Shown piece by piece: positions 18,766 through 20,207 of a stretch of 20,207 nt of DNA; position 1 is the first letter of the stretch; each line of letters starts with the position of its first letter. The position numbers and the translations under genes are program-made. Where the stretch lies: positions 36,808 to 57,014 of the forward strand of contig JAMYWO010000165.1 in the NCBI GenBank assembly GCA_024220525.1, given 5' to 3'. The DNA is from Cochliopodium minus. Its lineage: Eukaryota; Discosea; Himatismenida; Cochliopodiidae. The notes beneath the pieces are model-generated. The model saw only the letters and a program-made list of their open reading frames with translations. It was not told the origin of the DNA and ran no database searches.

Positions 18766-20207
18766 TTAATGAAGAGAAATATAAATCGTGGAGGTGTTGC
18801 CGTCCAATGAATAAGAAACTTTGTTATTTTTGCGACATGAAAAATATAGAGAAAATATAGGGAAATTGGCGAACAAATGGCGAACTGTTTGCGAACTGTT
18901 GGCGAGCGAAGGTTGGCGAAAGTAAGGGAATGATAAGGGAATGATTAGGGGAATGGATGGCGAAGGTAAGGTGATGGACGGTAACAAAAAATTCAAATCA
19001 CTTATTTTTTTTCTATTCACCAAATCCAAAAGAGTTTTTAAATCTTTTTTGATACAACAAAGACTGAAAACAGATCTTTTGAACTCATCACTTGCATTCA
19101 AATCAATTCCTTTTTCAACCACCAAATCAAATAATTCATCTTTCTTTTCATAACAATAAAACAGAAAAGGAATATCTTTGTTAATAAGTACATCTATTTC
19201 TGCTCCTTTTTCAATCAAAAATTTGATATCTTCTATTCTTCCATAAAGACAAGGATAAAACAAACAGTTATATATTTTTTTCATTCTTTGGTTAATATCT
19301 GCTTTTCTATCGAGAAAAAAGAGGTATGTTTTTTGATTGATACTCCCATTTTTGTTTGATAATCTGAGAGAATGAAGAAAAGGACATTTCCGCCAAGTTC
19401 CTCTTGCAAAGGACACCCGTGATTCATGATGAGAAAGAGAAAGAAGATCCAATTTTTGATTGACTTGAGATCCTTCCACTGCATAAAAAAATACATCCTC
19501 ATTCAATTCATTTTTGATATTTATATTTGCTCCCCTTTTGATCAAAAGTTCAACCATATCCACTCTTTTTTCTTCACATGCAAGAAATAGAGGATTCGTG
19601 AAAATTTTAAAAAATTGATCGATATCCACTCCTCCAATACATATTCAATCATCTCTTCTGTACTCTTTTTATTTCTCATCAATAATTGAAATGGAGTGAA
19701 TCTAATAGGATCTGTTATTCTTGGATCTGCTTTATTATCGAGGAATAATTTGAGATCTTCCAATTTAATTTCTTCATTTTTGCAGAGATTGTGGAATGCA
19801 TTTCCGAATTCGCTCATTTTATTTGGATCTGCCTTATATTTGAATAATAATTTCAATCCCTCTTCCTTTATTTCCCCAACACTCACATATTGACTCAATG
19901 GAGTGGAACAATAGATGTTAATTTCATTTATCTCTGCTTTTTGTTCAATTAAAAAGGCCAATTTTCTTTCATCAAGTGTATGTTCTTCACACATTTGAAA
20001 AATAAGGTTTCCATGATACCCAAATGTTTTGCTGAACTCGATTTCAGACAAAATCTCCTTTATCAAATTATTTATTTCATTTTCAGCCAATTTCATTTTC
20101 TTTTTATGAGAAATGAGTGTCCAGATTTCAGATTGTATTCTATTGAAAAAATTCAACAAGATTTTTTGTTTTTCTTCTTCTTTGATTTTCTCCTCTTCAT
20201 CCTTTTT
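18766..20207 (-). CDS. Ankyrin-repeat protein, 5' end outside the window, with a frame change
   Basis: The gene enters from the right edge with a Lys/Glu-rich segment and no visible start. The first part (20207 to about 19630) has ankyrin units such as LAFLIEQKAEINEINIYCST, LLFKYKADPNKMSEFGNAF and LKLFLDNKADPRITDPIRFT. The second part (about 19629 to 18766) continues with NPLFLACEEKRVDMVELLIK, IEDIKFLIEKGAEIDVLINK and DLVVEKGIDLNASDEFKRS, but in another reading frame. The switch falls near 19620-19640, inside one repeat unit, with no intron signals, so it is either a one- or two-base error or a real break. Repeat style matches the gene at 3884-5011. The last 80 or so residues are encoded by an unusual G-rich island (C-rich in sense) and lack the family tail, so the end may be replaced. 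I treat it as a host gene of uncertain integrity. Confidence 0.75.
18859..18985. repeat. G-rich degenerate tandem repeat island
   Basis: In a genome near one quarter GC, this stretch reaches roughly half GC and is strongly G-biased on the plus strand. It consists of two short words in irregular tandem: TGGCGAAC/TTGGCGAAAG type (about six copies, one as TTTGCGAAC) and AAGGGAATGAT type (three copies). It lies in the last part of the minus-strand ankyrin ORF, where it encodes a Ser/Pro/Leu/Phe-rich tail unlike ankyrin repeats. It may be a minisatellite, the end of a mobile element or expanded coding repeats. Confidence 0.8.

Overview
The window is nuclear DNA from a very AT-rich protist, most likely a free-living amoeba of amoebozoan type; the sequence does not identify the species. 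The signs are host-type genes with phase-consistent GT-AG introns (mostly 57-190 nt, a few 300-550 nt), A-rich tracts before start codons, T- or A-rich low-complexity introns and intergenic DNA, single-exon ankyrin and leucine-rich-repeat genes, and housekeeping proteins that read cleanly once spliced. I rebuilt exons by hand from splice signals, reading phase and family knowledge. Every spliced coding sequence given with exact exon limits has a length divisible by three, except the one that ends at the assembly gap.

Layout from left to right: a Rab1-type GTPase (minus, 5 exons, 343-1366); an unrecognised multispanning ER membrane protein (plus, 4 exons, 1774-2428); a BSD-domain protein (minus, 2 exons, 2579-3691); an ankyrin-repeat protein (plus, 3884-5011); the two V-ATPase proteolipid subunits c'' (minus, 5194-6073) and c (plus, 6500-7389), head to head; an AAGAB/p34-like adaptor-assembly factor (plus, 4 exons, 7695-9273); a leucine-rich-repeat protein (minus, 9358-10197); beta-ureidopropionase (minus, 6 exons, 10508-13398); a helical-repeat protein of unknown role (minus, 2 exons, 13517-14847); a glutathione S-transferase with an N-terminal extension and a 9-nt microexon (minus, 5 exons, 14982-16056); and a signal-peptide-bearing secreted or lysosomal protein with at least ten tiny exons (plus, 16320-17768), whose 3' end is lost in a hexamer repeat that runs into an ambiguous base at 17932.

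To the right of that base the character changes. Two short, A-rich, intronless ORFs lie in tandem 11 nt apart (17935-18479), followed by a 56-bp near-perfect palindrome (18639-18694), an unusually G-rich repetitive island (about 18859-18985) and a large ankyrin-repeat gene on the minus strand that leaves the window and changes frame once. The two ORFs look unlike the host genes and may be foreign (virus- or bacterium-like). The single N is probably an assembly join, so linkage across it should not be assumed.

Functionally the left two thirds are rich in endomembrane genes (Rab1, ER membrane protein, BSD protein, both V-ATPase rotor proteolipids, AAGAB), followed by pyrimidine catabolism and a glutathione enzyme. 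The clearest functional arrangement is the divergent c''/c pair, whose products sit in the same membrane ring. The ankyrin gene at 3884 and the LRR gene at 9358 share a C-terminal module (Trp/His segment, helix, then an IPK segment) that suggests one amoeba family with interchangeable repeat domains. The most unusual observations are this shared tail, the 9-nt microexons in two genes, the possibly foreign compact ORF pair beside the palindrome, and the G-rich island at the end of the right-hand ankyrin gene.
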